64,000 nt of DNA from Candidatus Bipolaricaulota bacterium (GCA_022838705.1 JALHJZ010000001.1:1-64000), one strand, 5' to 3'. Shown: positions 1-8,477, numbered from the stretch's first letter. The notes: a model not told the origin generated them from the sequence alone. Program-made: numbers and translations.

Positions 1-1122
1 TGTAGTAGGCCAACACATCGTGACCCCCCTTAGAGGCCCAGATCATGGCCACCTCATCTAGGAGGACCACCGGGAAGGCAGCGAACTCATCCGGAAGATC
101 GAAGCCTAGCTCCCGCAGCTTCCCCATCGGGCTTTTTCCCTCCATCCCCGCACCAAAATGTGACCGCTCCACGTCGTAATAATACTGCCACCCCTGCGCC
201 CTCCTCAGAAACTCTTCCACCGTCTTCACCCTCCCCAGGCAAGGGATGAAAAACTCCTCGTCATCGGTGCGATGTGATCTCTCCACCCGACCCTGGTACC
301 CCTTCCTCCCCTTGGGGGCTCGCCGGAGCTTGGCCCCAATTAGGCATTGGGAAATGGGAATTAGGAACTAGTGAGTACCCCAATTCCTAGCTCCCAGTTC
401 CCAAGGTGCTCGGGGTTCTCTCCCCCAAACTCAGAGCCCCAGTCTTCCTGCCACTCTACCTCCCCATCGATCCCCCACGCCCGAAGCCAACTCATCACCA
501 ACGCCACAAAACATAGCCCATTTGCTACCGAGAGACTGTGGCTGTAGGCAAGAAACCTCAGCCTCGTCCTCCCCTCAAGGAAGGTCCACTGGTAGCGGGG
601 AAGCCGGTGCTTGCGCAGGTGATCCCAGAGTTTTGTCCCCAACGTGCCCTTATCCAGGATGTCTTTTGTGTCCACCTGAGCTAAGCGGAACGGTACCTCT
701 TCTTCCCAGACCCAGTGGGCCGGGTAGAACGTCTTGCGCTTCCTCCTCTTTCTTTCACCTTCTCCCAGGCGGCGTCTTAAGATGTGTCTGACCGTGCCTT
801 CCCGTAGCCCCAGGGCGTGAGCGATGCGCCTTCGGCCCCAGTCCTGCTCCCGATGTAGAGCCAACGCCTTCTCCTCCACCTCTGATGGGGTGCGGCGGGG
901 GCTTGAGCGCGGGCGGCGCGAGCGATCCCTAAGGCCAGCTTCCCCCTCCTCTAGATAGCGTCTCACCCACTTGCGCACGGTGTTGCGAGATGTGGAGAGC
1001 CTATACGCTGTGTCCCTCAGGCTCCCACATTCCTTGTAGGTGTCCACGATCTTAAGCCTCAGGCTCACCTTGCCCTCCTGGTGGGTAAGCCTGTAAGCTT
1101 CGGTGAGTGCAAGTGCCAGCAC
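1..1122 (-). pseudogene. IS481-like DDE transposase, inactivated and cut by the window edge
   Basis: An N-terminal helix-turn-helix region is followed by an integrase (rve) core. Two catalytic acidic residues are visible before a break (in QVDTKD and QEDWGSEF). The third (in GRVERSHRTDDEEF) lies beyond a 65-bp insertion at 340-404 that shifts the frame. Removing the insertion rejoins ENPEHLG to AKLRRAPKGRKGYQG and restores a typical transposase that continues past base 1. The start is taken as the GTG at 1122 because AGGAGG lies 9 nt upstream. Translation further upstream would read through a hairpin and a tandem repeat. A possible element end (TGTT on this strand) is near 1312. Bases 1195-1409 contain no other gene I can support. 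Confidence 0.85.
340..404. repeat. 65-bp MITE-like palindromic insertion
   Basis: This segment interrupts the transposase reading frame. It is an imperfect inverted repeat of a GGGAATTAGGAAC-like motif: the left arm ATTGGGAAATGGGAATTAGG matches the reverse complement of the right arm around CCTAGCTCCCAGTTCCCAA. CCCAA occurs at both junctions (335-339 and 400-404), as expected for a 5-bp target duplication. It has no coding capacity. No second copy is evident in this window. Confidence 0.7.
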
Positions 1123-1123
1123 G

Positions 1124-1194
1124 GTGGCATCCCTCCTTTCCTCAGCGTTTGCAGGAGTTCGTTTGCAGGAGTTTACGGATAGGAGGGATGCCAC
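1124..1194 (-). promoter_or_regulatory. Hairpin masking the transposase ribosome-binding site, with 14-bp tandem repeat in its loop
   Basis: Bases 1181-1194 and 1124-1137 form a perfect 14-bp stem. The 3' arm contains the AGGAGG that should serve the GTG start at 1122, so in RNA the stem would hide the ribosome-binding site. The loop holds a perfect 14-bp tandem duplication (1146-1159 and 1160-1173). Such structures are known in insertion sequences as protection against expression from read-through transcripts. The role here is inferred from position. Confidence 0.6.
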
Positions 1195-1409
1195 ACTTCT
1201 TCAAGAACTCCTCGAACGCCGAAAGATCGGGCCTCTGGGGTGGGTCACCATGTCTTGGCGCATTCACCTCTCTGGCTTGACTTTTATCAGACCTTCAGGT
1301 AGGCTCATAACACTAGATTTTGTTTGGTGATACTAGGAGAAATTATAAGTAGGATAGCGCTTTTATTTTTGCGCGTCGGCGTTGAGGCCCTCATGACAGT
1401 AGGCACAAG

Positions 1410-1844
1410 ATGAACTGGGAGAGGATCGACGCAAATGCTGACCCCACTGAGCTCCTTCACCTCGGGGTGAGGCTCCATGGCCACAAGGGGCCATTGCTCG
1501 CCCTGGGGATCCGGATGGGGCTCTTGGCCCTCCGGACTCTCGGCTCGTCAGGATTCACCGGGATTTTCGCCGAGGCCCACACCGGAACGGAACCTCCGAT
1601 CTCCTGCCTTGTGGATGGGATCCAGATAGCCACGGGCTGCACCGCCGGAAAGGGGAACCTCAGGGTCCTTCCGGGCGGACGGGCCGAGGCCGTCTTCTCC
1701 CAGGATGGCCGGACCCTGCGGGTGGCCTTGCAGGAGGAATGGCAAAAGCGAATCCTCGCTTCCGGGGCGGCGGAGAGCCTTACAGATGAGGTCTTAGCTG
1801 CGCCCGAGGCAGAACTTTTCACATGGAGCCTATCCTCGAGCTAG
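1410..1844 (+). CDS. FmdE-domain protein (formylmethanofuran dehydrogenase subunit E-like)
   Basis: 144 aa. The N-terminal HGHKGPLLALGIRMG resembles the FmdE signature, in which HGHxCPG usually binds metal. The central CLVDGIQIATGCTAGKGNL matches the second conserved block with its cysteines. The cysteine usual in the first block is glycine here. The domain is common in anaerobic bacteria without methanogenesis, where its role is poorly defined, often linked to molybdenum or tungsten enzymes or redox sensing. The protein ends soon after the core domain, so it lacks the zinc-ribbon tail of longer members. It stands alone, convergent with feoB, and no pathway partner is adjacent. The ribosome-binding site is weak. 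Confidence 0.75.
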   Translation: MNWERIDANADPTELLHLGVRLHGHKGPLLALGIRMGLLALRTLGSSGFTGIFAEAHTGTEPPISCLVDGIQIATGCTAGKGNLRVLPGGRAEAVFSQDGRTLRVALQEEWQKRILASGAAESLTDEVLAAPEAELFTWSLSSS

Positions 1845-2012
1845 AGAAGGTCTGGGCGGACTTATCCAGGCGAGGTGGCGTCCCGAGGGTGTAAGCCCAC
1901 CCACATCCTCTTCCATTCGAAGCACCCCCTAAGTTAATGCCATTCCCTCGGGGAGAGGGGTTGGGGGCCCAGCAAGCGATTCGCAGCCTGTTAGCTCCGG
2001 GCGGCCGAAAAC

Positions 2013-3917
2013 TCAGAGGGCTAGGGTCGCGAACAGGCGGGAAACGAGGCCCAGGAATAGGGCCAAACCGGTGGTGCCTAGGAGAACGAAAACCGTGCGC
2101 CTCAACCCCATCTCCCGCCAAAGGGCCCCAAGCGTGGCCATACAGGGTATGTAAAAGATGACGAACACCGTGAACACCAGGAGCTGGCCCGTGGTGAGGA
2201 CGCTCCCGAGGTCAGTTGTGCCAAAGGCCTGGGTGAGGAGCACGAGGCTGAGTTCCTTGCGCAGGACGCCAAAGATCAAGGGAACGCCGGCTTGGGGGGG
2301 AAGGCCTAGGGGCCAGGTGAGGAAGAGGGTGAGCCGGTTGAGCCAGACCTCCCATCCTAAGGCTCTAAAGAGCTCGAGGAAGGCGCTGGAGATGATGAGG
2401 AGAGGGCCGGCGATCTTGAGAAAATCCCTCAACCTGAGCCACGTTTTCCCCAAGAGGGTCCGGAGCGTGGGCACCCGATAGGGTGGGATCTCCAGGATCA
2501 ACCCTGCCCCGAGACCGGGGAGGAACCGGCGGAGGACCCGCCCGGCCAAGCCCACCACCAGGATGTTCCCCAGGTACAGGGCAAAGGCGGCGACGGGGCC
2601 GAGGAACCGGCCCACCAGACCAAAGATCACCACGGTTCGCGCGGCGCAGGGGATGAGGACGCTCAGGGCGGCGGTGACATAGCGGTCCCGCTCGTCCTCG
2701 AGGATCCGGGTGGCCAGGACAGCAGGAACTGAGCAGCCGTAGCCGAGGAGCAGGGGGATGACGCTCTTCCCGTGGAGGCCGATCCTGTGCATGAGGCCGT
2801 CGAGGAGGAAACCGATCCGGGGAAGGTAACCGCTGTCCTCGAGGAGGGCGAGGAGGAGGTAGAAGGGGAGGAGATAGGGGAGGGCGATGCCAATGCCAGC
2901 GAGGAGCCCATCGAGGGCGCCGGCCAGGAATTGGGCCCAACCTCCCTCCCCGAGGGCGGCCCGCACCGCCTCCGACAGGCCCGCAAGCGCTGGGGAGAGG
3001 AGGCCCTCCAAGGAGCCGCCGATCCAGAAGGTGAGCCAAAAGAGGAGGAATAGGGTGAGGAGGAGGAAGGGGTAGGCGAGGAGGGGATGCATGAGGAGGT
3101 CGTCGAGCCTTTCGCGCCAGCCCACCCGGCCCCGCTCCACCTTGACCGCCTCCCGAAAGATCCGGGAGGCCAGGAGGTTCCGGTGATCGGCGAGGAGCAG
3201 CGCCAAATCCTCACCCTGGACGGAAAGCCCGCGGCGGATCCTCTCCACCTCCTCTTTGAGCTCCGCTGCCATCCCCTCTAAGGGGGCCCCAAGAAGGAGC
3301 TGCAGGGCCAGGGCCCGGGAGGAGATCCCCAACTTCTCCAGGTTTTTGAGGGCCGCTTCGATCTCCGGGGGATAGGAGGGAGGCCGGGCAGGGCAGGCTT
3401 GGGAAAGGGCGGCGCTGAGTTCCCGCAGGCCCACGCCTCGGGTGGCCACGGTGAGGACCACGGGCACGCCCAGGATACCCTCAAGCCTTTCCCGATCTAT
3501 CTTGATCCCCTTGTGCTCCGCCTCATCGGCCATGTTGAGGCAGACCACCATCGGGATCCCGAGCTCAGCGAGCTCGAGGGTCAGCTCGAGCGACCGGCCG
3601 AGGAGGGAGGCGTCAGCGACCTGGATGACCGCATCCACGTCCCCGGAGAGGAGGAACTCCCGCGTCACCCGCTCCGCGAGGTCGCCACCGAGGAGGGAGT
3701 ACGTACCGGGGAGGTCCACGACCTCCACGCGGCGCCCGCCGACGTTCGCCCGCCCGCGCAGGGCCTCCACCGTCGTCCCAGGGAAGTTCGATGCCACCGC
3801 GCGGTACCCGACGATGGCGTTGAACAGGGTGGACTTCCCGGAGTTGGGCTGCCCAACGAGGGCGACCCGCGGAGGGCTGCGTCCCGCCTTCCCGGCGCCC
3901 CAGCGATCAGTGGCCAT
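2013..3917 (-). CDS. feoB: Ferrous iron transport protein B
   Basis: 634 aa GTP-driven Fe(II) permease of the inner membrane. The N-terminal G domain shows G1 GQPNSGKST, G3 DLPGTYSL and G4 NMAD. It is followed by the helical spacer domain and a long C-terminal membrane region with two gate-like repeats. The ATG at 3917 is chosen because it overlaps the end of feoA in a translationally coupled ATGGCCACTGA arrangement and directly precedes the G domain; upstream codons in this frame are feoA sequence read out of phase. Length is a little under the 700-770 aa of well-known FeoB proteins. Transcribed with feoA from the iron-type promoter at 4169-4214. Confidence 0.95.
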   Translation of the reverse strand: MATDRWGAGKAGRSPPRVALVGQPNSGKSTLFNAIVGYRAVASNFPGTTVEALRGRANVGGRRVEVVDLPGTYSLLGGDLAERVTREFLLSGDVDAVIQVADASLLGRSLELTLELAELGIPMVVCLNMADEAEHKGIKIDRERLEGILGVPVVLTVATRGVGLRELSAALSQACPARPPSYPPEIEAALKNLEKLGISSRALALQLLLGAPLEGMAAELKEEVERIRRGLSVQGEDLALLLADHRNLLASRIFREAVKVERGRVGWRERLDDLLMHPLLAYPFLLLTLFLLFWLTFWIGGSLEGLLSPALAGLSEAVRAALGEGGWAQFLAGALDGLLAGIGIALPYLLPFYLLLALLEDSGYLPRIGFLLDGLMHRIGLHGKSVIPLLLGYGCSVPAVLATRILEDERDRYVTAALSVLIPCAARTVVIFGLVGRFLGPVAAFALYLGNILVVGLAGRVLRRFLPGLGAGLILEIPPYRVPTLRTLLGKTWLRLRDFLKIAGPLLIISSAFLELFRALGWEVWLNRLTLFLTWPLGLPPQAGVPLIFGVLRKELSLVLLTQAFGTTDLGSVLTTGQLLVFTVFVIFYIPCMATLGALWREMGLRRTVFVLLGTTGLALFLGLVSRLFATLAL

Positions 3918-4173
3918 TGCCGGGCGAGGGCCCGCAGGGCTCGACGAGGATGTGCTGGGCGAGGCCACGACCGAGGGCGACCTGGCAGCCATCCACCTCC
4001 ACGAGGACCGGGCCTCCCCATCTCCCCACGGTCGCGACGCGGACGAGGGCCCCCGGCCGCACCCCCAACCGCCGCAGGCGGAGGGAGGGACCCCGACCGC
4101 CATGGATCGCCACCACCCTCCCCACTCCCCCGGGGGGGAGGGTGGAGAGGGGCGCTGGAAAATCAAAACTCAT
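3907..4173 (-). CDS. feoA: Ferrous iron transport protein A (FeoA, SH3-like)
   Basis: 88 aa small SH3-like cytosolic protein that assists FeoB. The pattern LPPGGVGRVVAIHGG, then LRRLGVRPGALVRVA and a C-terminal ALGRGLAQHILVEP are the usual FeoA blocks. The ATG at 4173 is preferred over an upstream in-frame TTG at 4179, because the predicted transcription start lies at about 4179. The mRNA would therefore have almost no leader. The stop codon overlaps the feoB start, so the two are translated together. The start codon lies inside a 17-bp palindrome that looks like a repressor site. Confidence 0.88.
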   Translation of the reverse strand: MSFDFPAPLSTLPPGGVGRVVAIHGGRGPSLRLRRLGVRPGALVRVATVGRWGGPVLVEVDGCQVALGRGLAQHILVEPCGPSPGNGH

Positions 4174-4214
4174 TTTCAAAATGAGACCCTACCCCAGGGG
4201 GCGCGCTCTGTCAA
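4169..4214 (-). promoter_or_regulatory. feoAB promoter with metalloregulator-type operator
   Basis: On the minus strand a consensus -35 TTGACA (4214-4209), a 17-nt spacer and a -10 TAGGGT (4191-4186) are followed at once by the perfect palindrome CTCATTTTCAAAATGAG (4169-4185). The palindrome covers the expected transcription start and the feoA start codon, the classic place for a repressor. Its arms resemble the TGAxAAT halves of Fur-family boxes. The regulator identity is inferred. Confidence 0.7.
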
Positions 4215-4287
4215 GGGTTGTAGAAGGGGACCCCCGCAGGGGACATCCGCCCCGCCCTACCGCGTCCTTCCCCCGTATCCTCCCCCC

Positions 4288-4920
4288 GTGCCCAAGTCGG
4301 CCATCGTCCTCCTCCTGTTCAGCTTCGTCGTCGTGCTCACGGTGGGGATCGTAGCAAGCCTGTCGCAGCCCCCACCGACAGCGGTGGTGGTCGTGGTCGA
4401 CCCCGGGCACGGCGGCCACGACCCGGGGGCGGTCGTCGCCGGGGTTCGGGAGAAAGATGTGAACCTGGCGATCGCCCTCCGCGTCCAGCAAAAGGCGGCC
4501 TCAAGCTCCTCCCTGCGGGTGATCCTCACCCGCTCCTCCGATACCTACCCGACCCTCCTCGAACGGCTCGAACTCGCCGATGCTGTCGGCGCGAGGCTCT
4601 ACCTCTCCATCCACGCCAACTACTACCGCGACCCCACCGTATGCGGTGTCGAGACGTGGGTGGATACAGACGCCGGAGGGGAGAGCCTGCAGCTGGCGCG
4701 GGAGGTGCAGCGGGCCGTCGCTGCAGCCACCGGGGCGCCCGACCGGGGCGTCCACCGCCAGACCCTCTACCTTCGCCACACCTCGCTCCCGACCGCGCTT
4801 GTAGAGGTGGGGTACCTCTCCTGTCCCGCCGAACGGGCGAAGCTCCTCGACCCTGCCTACCAAGAGAAGATCGCGGACGGGATCCTCCGCGGGATCCTCG
4901 CCTTCCTCAGGATCCCGTAG
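4288..4920 (+). CDS. N-acetylmuramoyl-L-alanine amidase (Amidase_3), membrane-anchored
   Basis: 210 aa. An N-terminal hydrophobic segment (residues 5-25) is followed by one amidase_3 domain. Zinc ligands are visible as H41 in DPGHGG, E55 in REKDVN and the histidine of SIHANY; the catalytic glutamate is in LVEVGYLS. It cleaves the bond between N-acetylmuramic acid and L-alanine in peptidoglycan, outside the membrane, for cell separation or wall turnover. The GTG start at 4288 gives a clean signal-anchor; upstream codons of the frame overlap the divergent feo promoter and are not protein-like. There is no SPOR, SH3 or LysM binding domain, so this is a minimal form. It is divergent from feoAB. 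Confidence 0.88.
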   Translation: MPKSAIVLLLFSFVVVLTVGIVASLSQPPPTAVVVVVDPGHGGHDPGAVVAGVREKDVNLAIALRVQQKAASSSSLRVILTRSSDTYPTLLERLELADAVGARLYLSIHANYYRDPTVCGVETWVDTDAGGESLQLAREVQRAVAAATGAPDRGVHRQTLYLRHTSLPTALVEVGYLSCPAERAKLLDPAYQEKIADGILRGILAFLRIP

Positions 4921-4985
4921 CCAAGCTCCCGGCGCCGATCCACCGTCCGCGGTGAACAAGACAACCCCTATCCCGCCCGCTGGAC

Positions 4986-5011
4986 TTGACGGGGGGGCAG
5001 GACCCTATAAT
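4986..5011 (+). promoter_or_regulatory. Promoter of the secreted redoxin-like gene
   Basis: A perfect -10 TATAAT is at 5006-5011. TTGACG at 4986-4991 is only 14 nt upstream, while TGGACT at 4981-4986 gives a 19-nt spacer. The -10 is convincing; the -35 is ambiguous. Confidence 0.55.
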
Positions 5012-5064
5012 CGGAGTCACCTTCATAGGGGGTGGTGGAGATGGCAGGTGGATGGAGGTTGGCC

Positions 5065-6372
5065 ATGAGACTGAGCGCTTCCATTGTACTGATGTGGCTG
5101 GCAGTGGTGGGCGGCTGGGGACAGTTAGCGCTACTGCCTGAGGTTGGGAGATGCCCGGTGTGGTGGGAGGAGCCAACCACGATTCCCCTTACGTCCGAGC
5201 CGCACCAGGCGCTGTTTGCAGTGCCTCGGGGAGGAAACGAGATCTGGTACGGCATGCTGCAGTTGGGCAGCGGGGAGGACAGCGTAGTCCATGTTGCGTT
5301 CTGGCCCGGGGACGGCGAGGGTCCTCGACTTTGGCTAGACTCGAATGGCAATGGAGATCTGACCGATGATGGAGACGGCCTTTGGATGTGGAAGTACGGA
5401 TGGCATGAATATGTTTGGCAGTACACGGTCCTCGTCGACTACGGTGCGGAAGGGCGTCTTCCCTATTCGATCCGCTTCAGCGCCATGCCCGATTACGGCT
5501 GGGACCCCATTCTCATGCCCGAATCCAGCCATCTCTCCCCGTATTCCCTCTGGGCACGTTCTGGAGGATTCCAACAGGGGTTGCTGGATATCGAGGGGAG
5601 GACGGTTTTGTTCGGCCTCTACGACGCCAACGGCGACGGTCGCTACGACGACATTGAACATACTGGAGTCCTTGTAGACAATGACGGCGACGGCCGGTTT
5701 TGTTTCTTCTGTCCGCATGAAACGTTCTACCCGGGAGAGACGGTTACGATCGGCACCCGATGCTACGCCCTGGCCGAGGTGAGCCCAAGCGGCCGACGGG
5801 TCCGGGTAGAACGGGTTGAGCAATCCTTGTGCAATCGGCCGGTGTTTGCTCCGGGTTGGCCAGCACCTGACTTCAACGCCCAAACCTTGGATGGCCAAGA
5901 CATCACCTTGTCCCAGCTAAGCGCCCAAGCGACGGTGGTTGTTCTCATCTCCCCCCGCCTCTGCGCCATGGGCAGGGGACAGCTTCGCGATTGCCCCGGC
6001 TGCCCAACGAGGGACGTGTGCGAGGAACTCAGGGAGTTTGGGGAGAGTGTGGCAAGGGTTGAGGAATACCGGTCCAAGGTCGCCCTCGTCATGGTCATCA
6101 CTGATCCCGAGCTACCACCAGCGGCCTGGCTTGACGAGTTCGCACCATTCTGGGAGATCATCTGGGATAAGGACGGGAAGCTTTTCTGGCTCTATTACGG
6201 GTGCCCAGGAGCTCTGATCATCGACCACGAGCGAACCATCCGGTTTGTTGGCCTCGAGCAAAGCACGATACTCGACGGCTTTGGATGCTATCGCTACGAG
6301 TACGGTGCACGAATGGCAAACGTGCTCGACCTCCTCTGGGCCCTGGCACGAGTGTTGGCGGATCAGGGTTGA
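5065..6372 (+). CDS. Secreted protein with EF-hand-like calcium loops and a C-terminal redoxin-like domain
   Basis: 435 aa from the ATG at 5065, chosen because GGAGG lies 6 nt upstream and a signal peptide (MRLSASIVLMWLAVVGGWGQ) follows; in-frame starts at 5032 and 5041 are possible. The middle has aspartate-rich loops of the DxNGDG type: DSNGNGDLTDDGD near residue 90, then DANGDGRYDDIEHTG and DNDGDGRFC near 190-215. The last 150 residues look like a thioredoxin or AhpC-type fold starting at GWPAPDFNAQTLDGQDI. Instead of a plain CxxC it carries CAMGRGQLRDCPGCPTRDVC. Activity is unknown; extracellular thiol chemistry is plausible. GC content is a little lower than that of its neighbours. Confidence 0.7.
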   Translation: MRLSASIVLMWLAVVGGWGQLALLPEVGRCPVWWEEPTTIPLTSEPHQALFAVPRGGNEIWYGMLQLGSGEDSVVHVAFWPGDGEGPRLWLDSNGNGDLTDDGDGLWMWKYGWHEYVWQYTVLVDYGAEGRLPYSIRFSAMPDYGWDPILMPESSHLSPYSLWARSGGFQQGLLDIEGRTVLFGLYDANGDGRYDDIEHTGVLVDNDGDGRFCFFCPHETFYPGETVTIGTRCYALAEVSPSGRRVRVERVEQSLCNRPVFAPGWPAPDFNAQTLDGQDITLSQLSAQATVVVLISPRLCAMGRGQLRDCPGCPTRDVCEELREFGESVARVEEYRSKVALVMVITDPELPPAAWLDEFAPFWEIIWDKDGKLFWLYYGCPGALIIDHERTIRFVGLEQSTILDGFGCYRYEYGARMANVLDLLWALARVLADQG

Positions 6373-6655
6373 TGGCGGAGAGGTGCACTTCCCCGGTCCC
6401 AGCCCTCTAGAAACAGGTTCACAAGTTGTGACTCAGGGGGTAGGGCGAGGGCGTAGAGCCCTAGGGCGTCCTGTTCCCAGACATCAATCGATCCCTGGGT
6501 TACACCCCGTCCGGCCGGGAAGGGTTCGCGGCGGACGCGTTCGGCCAGCCGGACCCTGCTGGGGGATCGAGCGTGGGTTTCCCTGGACGTAGGGTGGACG
6601 GGGCGAGGTCCGTAGCGGGACGGTCTCGCTATACGGGCGGTAGAGGAGGGGCACA

Positions 6656-7346
6656 ATGAGAACGTCGGCCATGGTGGTGTTAGCGCCCGTGTGGGGTCTC
6701 ATCGGGATGGGAGCGGAGACCGTCGTCCCCAACCCCGGACTGGAGGGTGCGATCCGGACGGCGGTCGGGAAGCTCAAGGGCGATCTCACGGTCAGTGACC
6801 TGGAAAGTCCGACCGAGATCGAGGCCCGCGGCCGGAACATCGAGGATCTGACAGGTCTCGAATGCGCTGTGAAGCTGAAAGAGATCGTTCTTTTCGACAA
6901 CCGGGTGTCCGACCTGTTCCCCCTTGCGGGCGTCTCCGCGCTGGAGGAACTCTCGATCGGGTGAAACCGGGTGCGTGACCTTACCCCTCTGGCGGGGCTC
7001 TCCCGACTGGGAATCCTGAAGGCCTCGTTCAAAGAGATCGGGGACCTCACTCCCTTCGCCGGGCTGGCGAGCCTAAAGTGGCTGTTCCCCGCGTACAACA
7101 GTTCGACCTCTCCCCCATCTGCGTAACCTCCTCCTCGGGGGAAACAGCGCGTCCGACATCGGGCCCCTGACGAGAATCGGCAGCATGGAGATCCTGAACA
7201 TCTCTGCGAACCCCGTCACGAGCTTCGCCCCGCTCCTGGAGCTCTCGTCCTTGCGGTTTGTGAACGCGACGCGGATCCTCGTCAAGCTTGAGGTGCGGGA
7301 GATCCTGGACGAACTGGAGGAACGCGGGGTCCGCGTCCTTCGATAA
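6656..7346 (+). pseudogene. Leucine-rich-repeat protein, decayed (in-frame stop plus frameshift)
   Basis: Starts with a signal-peptide-like MRTSAMVVLAPVWGLIGMGAE behind a good GAGGAGGGG ribosome site. LRR units of the internalin type follow (LTGLECAVKLKEIVLFDNRVSDL, abbreviated, and similar). A TGA at 6962-6964 interrupts the pattern exactly inside a repeat (LSIG-stop-NRVRDLTPLAGL). Reading through it gives two more good repeats. Near 7095-7105 the frame shifts and the repeats continue (LRNLLLGGNSASDIGPL) to a TAA at 7344-7346. The two lesions make this a pseudogene; a TGA recoded for another amino acid is less likely, since every other gene here uses TGA as stop. Confidence 0.8.
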
Positions 7347-7376
7347 CGCCGCGCTTGAGCCGGACGGACGGGAGCC

Positions 7377-8471
7377 CTAATCCTTGGCCGGGATCTCGCT
7401 GCGTTCCAGCCACGCCCAGATGAACGGCCACAGGTCGCCGTCGAGCACGGCCTGGACGTTCCCCACCTCGACCCCAGTGCGGTGGTCCTTTACGAGCTGA
7501 TACGGCTGCAGGACGTAGGACCGGATCTGATGCCCCCACTCGATGTCGGCGAGCTCCCCCCGCACCTCCTCGAGCTTCCGCGCGTGTTCCTGCTCCATGA
7601 GCGCCCGGAGCCGCGCCCGAAGGATCCGCAGCGCGGTGAGCTTGTTCTGGAGCTGAGAGCGCTCGTTCTGGCATCCGACGACGATTCCGGTAGGGAGGTG
7701 GGTGATGCGGACCGCGGTCTCGTTCTTCTGCATGTGCTGCCCGCCGGGCCCGCCGGCGCGGAACGAGTCGATCCGGAGGTCATCCTCGGAGATGACGAGA
7801 TCGTCCTCCGGAACGACCGGCGTGGCCGTGACCGAGGCGAATGAGGTGTGCCGGCGGGCCTGGCTGTCAAACGGGGAGATGCGGACCAGGCGGTGCACGC
7901 CGGATTCACCCTTGAGGAGCCCGTAGGCGTGGCGGCCCTTCACCTCGAGGGTCGCGGACTTGAGGCCCGCTTCCTCGCCGGGCGTCTCGTCCACGAGCCG
8001 CACCGCAAACCCCGCTCGCTCACAGAACCGGGTGTACATGCGGAAGAGCATCTCCGTCCAATCCTGGGCATCCGTGCCGCCGGCCCCGGCGTTGAGGGCG
8101 AGGAAGCAGTCGTTCCCATCGTAGGGGCCGGAGAGAAGGAGCTGGATCCGCACCCGCTCCACGTCCTCCGCGAGCTTGGCCAGTGCCGCCTCGGCCTCGG
8201 CCTGCGTCCCCGCGTCCCCCTCTTCCTCCGCGACCTCGAGCAGGACCTCGACCTCGTCGAGGGCCGCCGTGAGGTGGTCGTACCCGCCGAGGCGGTCCTT
8301 GGCGGCCTCGAGCTCCCGCACCTTTCCCTGGGCTGCCGCCCGATCCTCCCAGAACCCGGGGCGGGCCATCTCCTCTTCGATCGCCTTCACCTTTTCCCGC
8401 AGCACATCCGCGCCGAGGCTCTGCCCGAGGCGTTCAATGCGGTCCCTAAGATCACGGAGATGTTCGTTCAC
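7377..8471 (-). CDS. prfB: Peptide chain release factor 2
   Basis: 364 aa. Recognises UGA and UAA stop codons in the ribosome and triggers peptide release. The anticodon-like SPF (residues 199-201) and the catalytic GGQ (243-245, in AGGPGGQHMQKN) are both intact. Unlike many bacterial prfB genes there is no programmed +1 frameshift near codon 25: the coiled N-terminal domain reads straight through, so the usual autoregulation by UGA readthrough is absent. Translation starts at a GTG (8471), which lies 6 nt after a -10 box, so the mRNA is probably leaderless. Divergent from rsmI, with 78 bp between start codons. Confidence 0.95.
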   Translation of the reverse strand: MNEHLRDLRDRIERLGQSLGADVLREKVKAIEEEMARPGFWEDRAAAQGKVRELEAAKDRLGGYDHLTAALDEVEVLLEVAEEEGDAGTQAEAEAALAKLAEDVERVRIQLLLSGPYDGNDCFLALNAGAGGTDAQDWTEMLFRMYTRFCERAGFAVRLVDETPGEEAGLKSATLEVKGRHAYGLLKGESGVHRLVRISPFDSQARRHTSFASVTATPVVPEDDLVISEDDLRIDSFRAGGPGGQHMQKNETAVRITHLPTGIVVGCQNERSQLQNKLTALRILRARLRALMEQEHARKLEEVRGELADIEWGHQIRSYVLQPYQLVKDHRTGVEVGNVQAVLDGDLWPFIWAWLERSEIPAKD

Positions 8472-8477
8472 GAGCGA

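Noticed and set aside
3442..4287. N-terminal extension of the amidase frame
   Set aside because: It is the antisense of feoB/feoA; the true start is the GTG at 4288 followed by a membrane anchor.
6363..6656. A 97-aa minus-strand frame between the redoxin-like and LRR genes
   Set aside because: No recognisable motif or ribosome site, and it runs through the LRR gene's ribosome-binding region; I see nothing else in this 283-bp gap.
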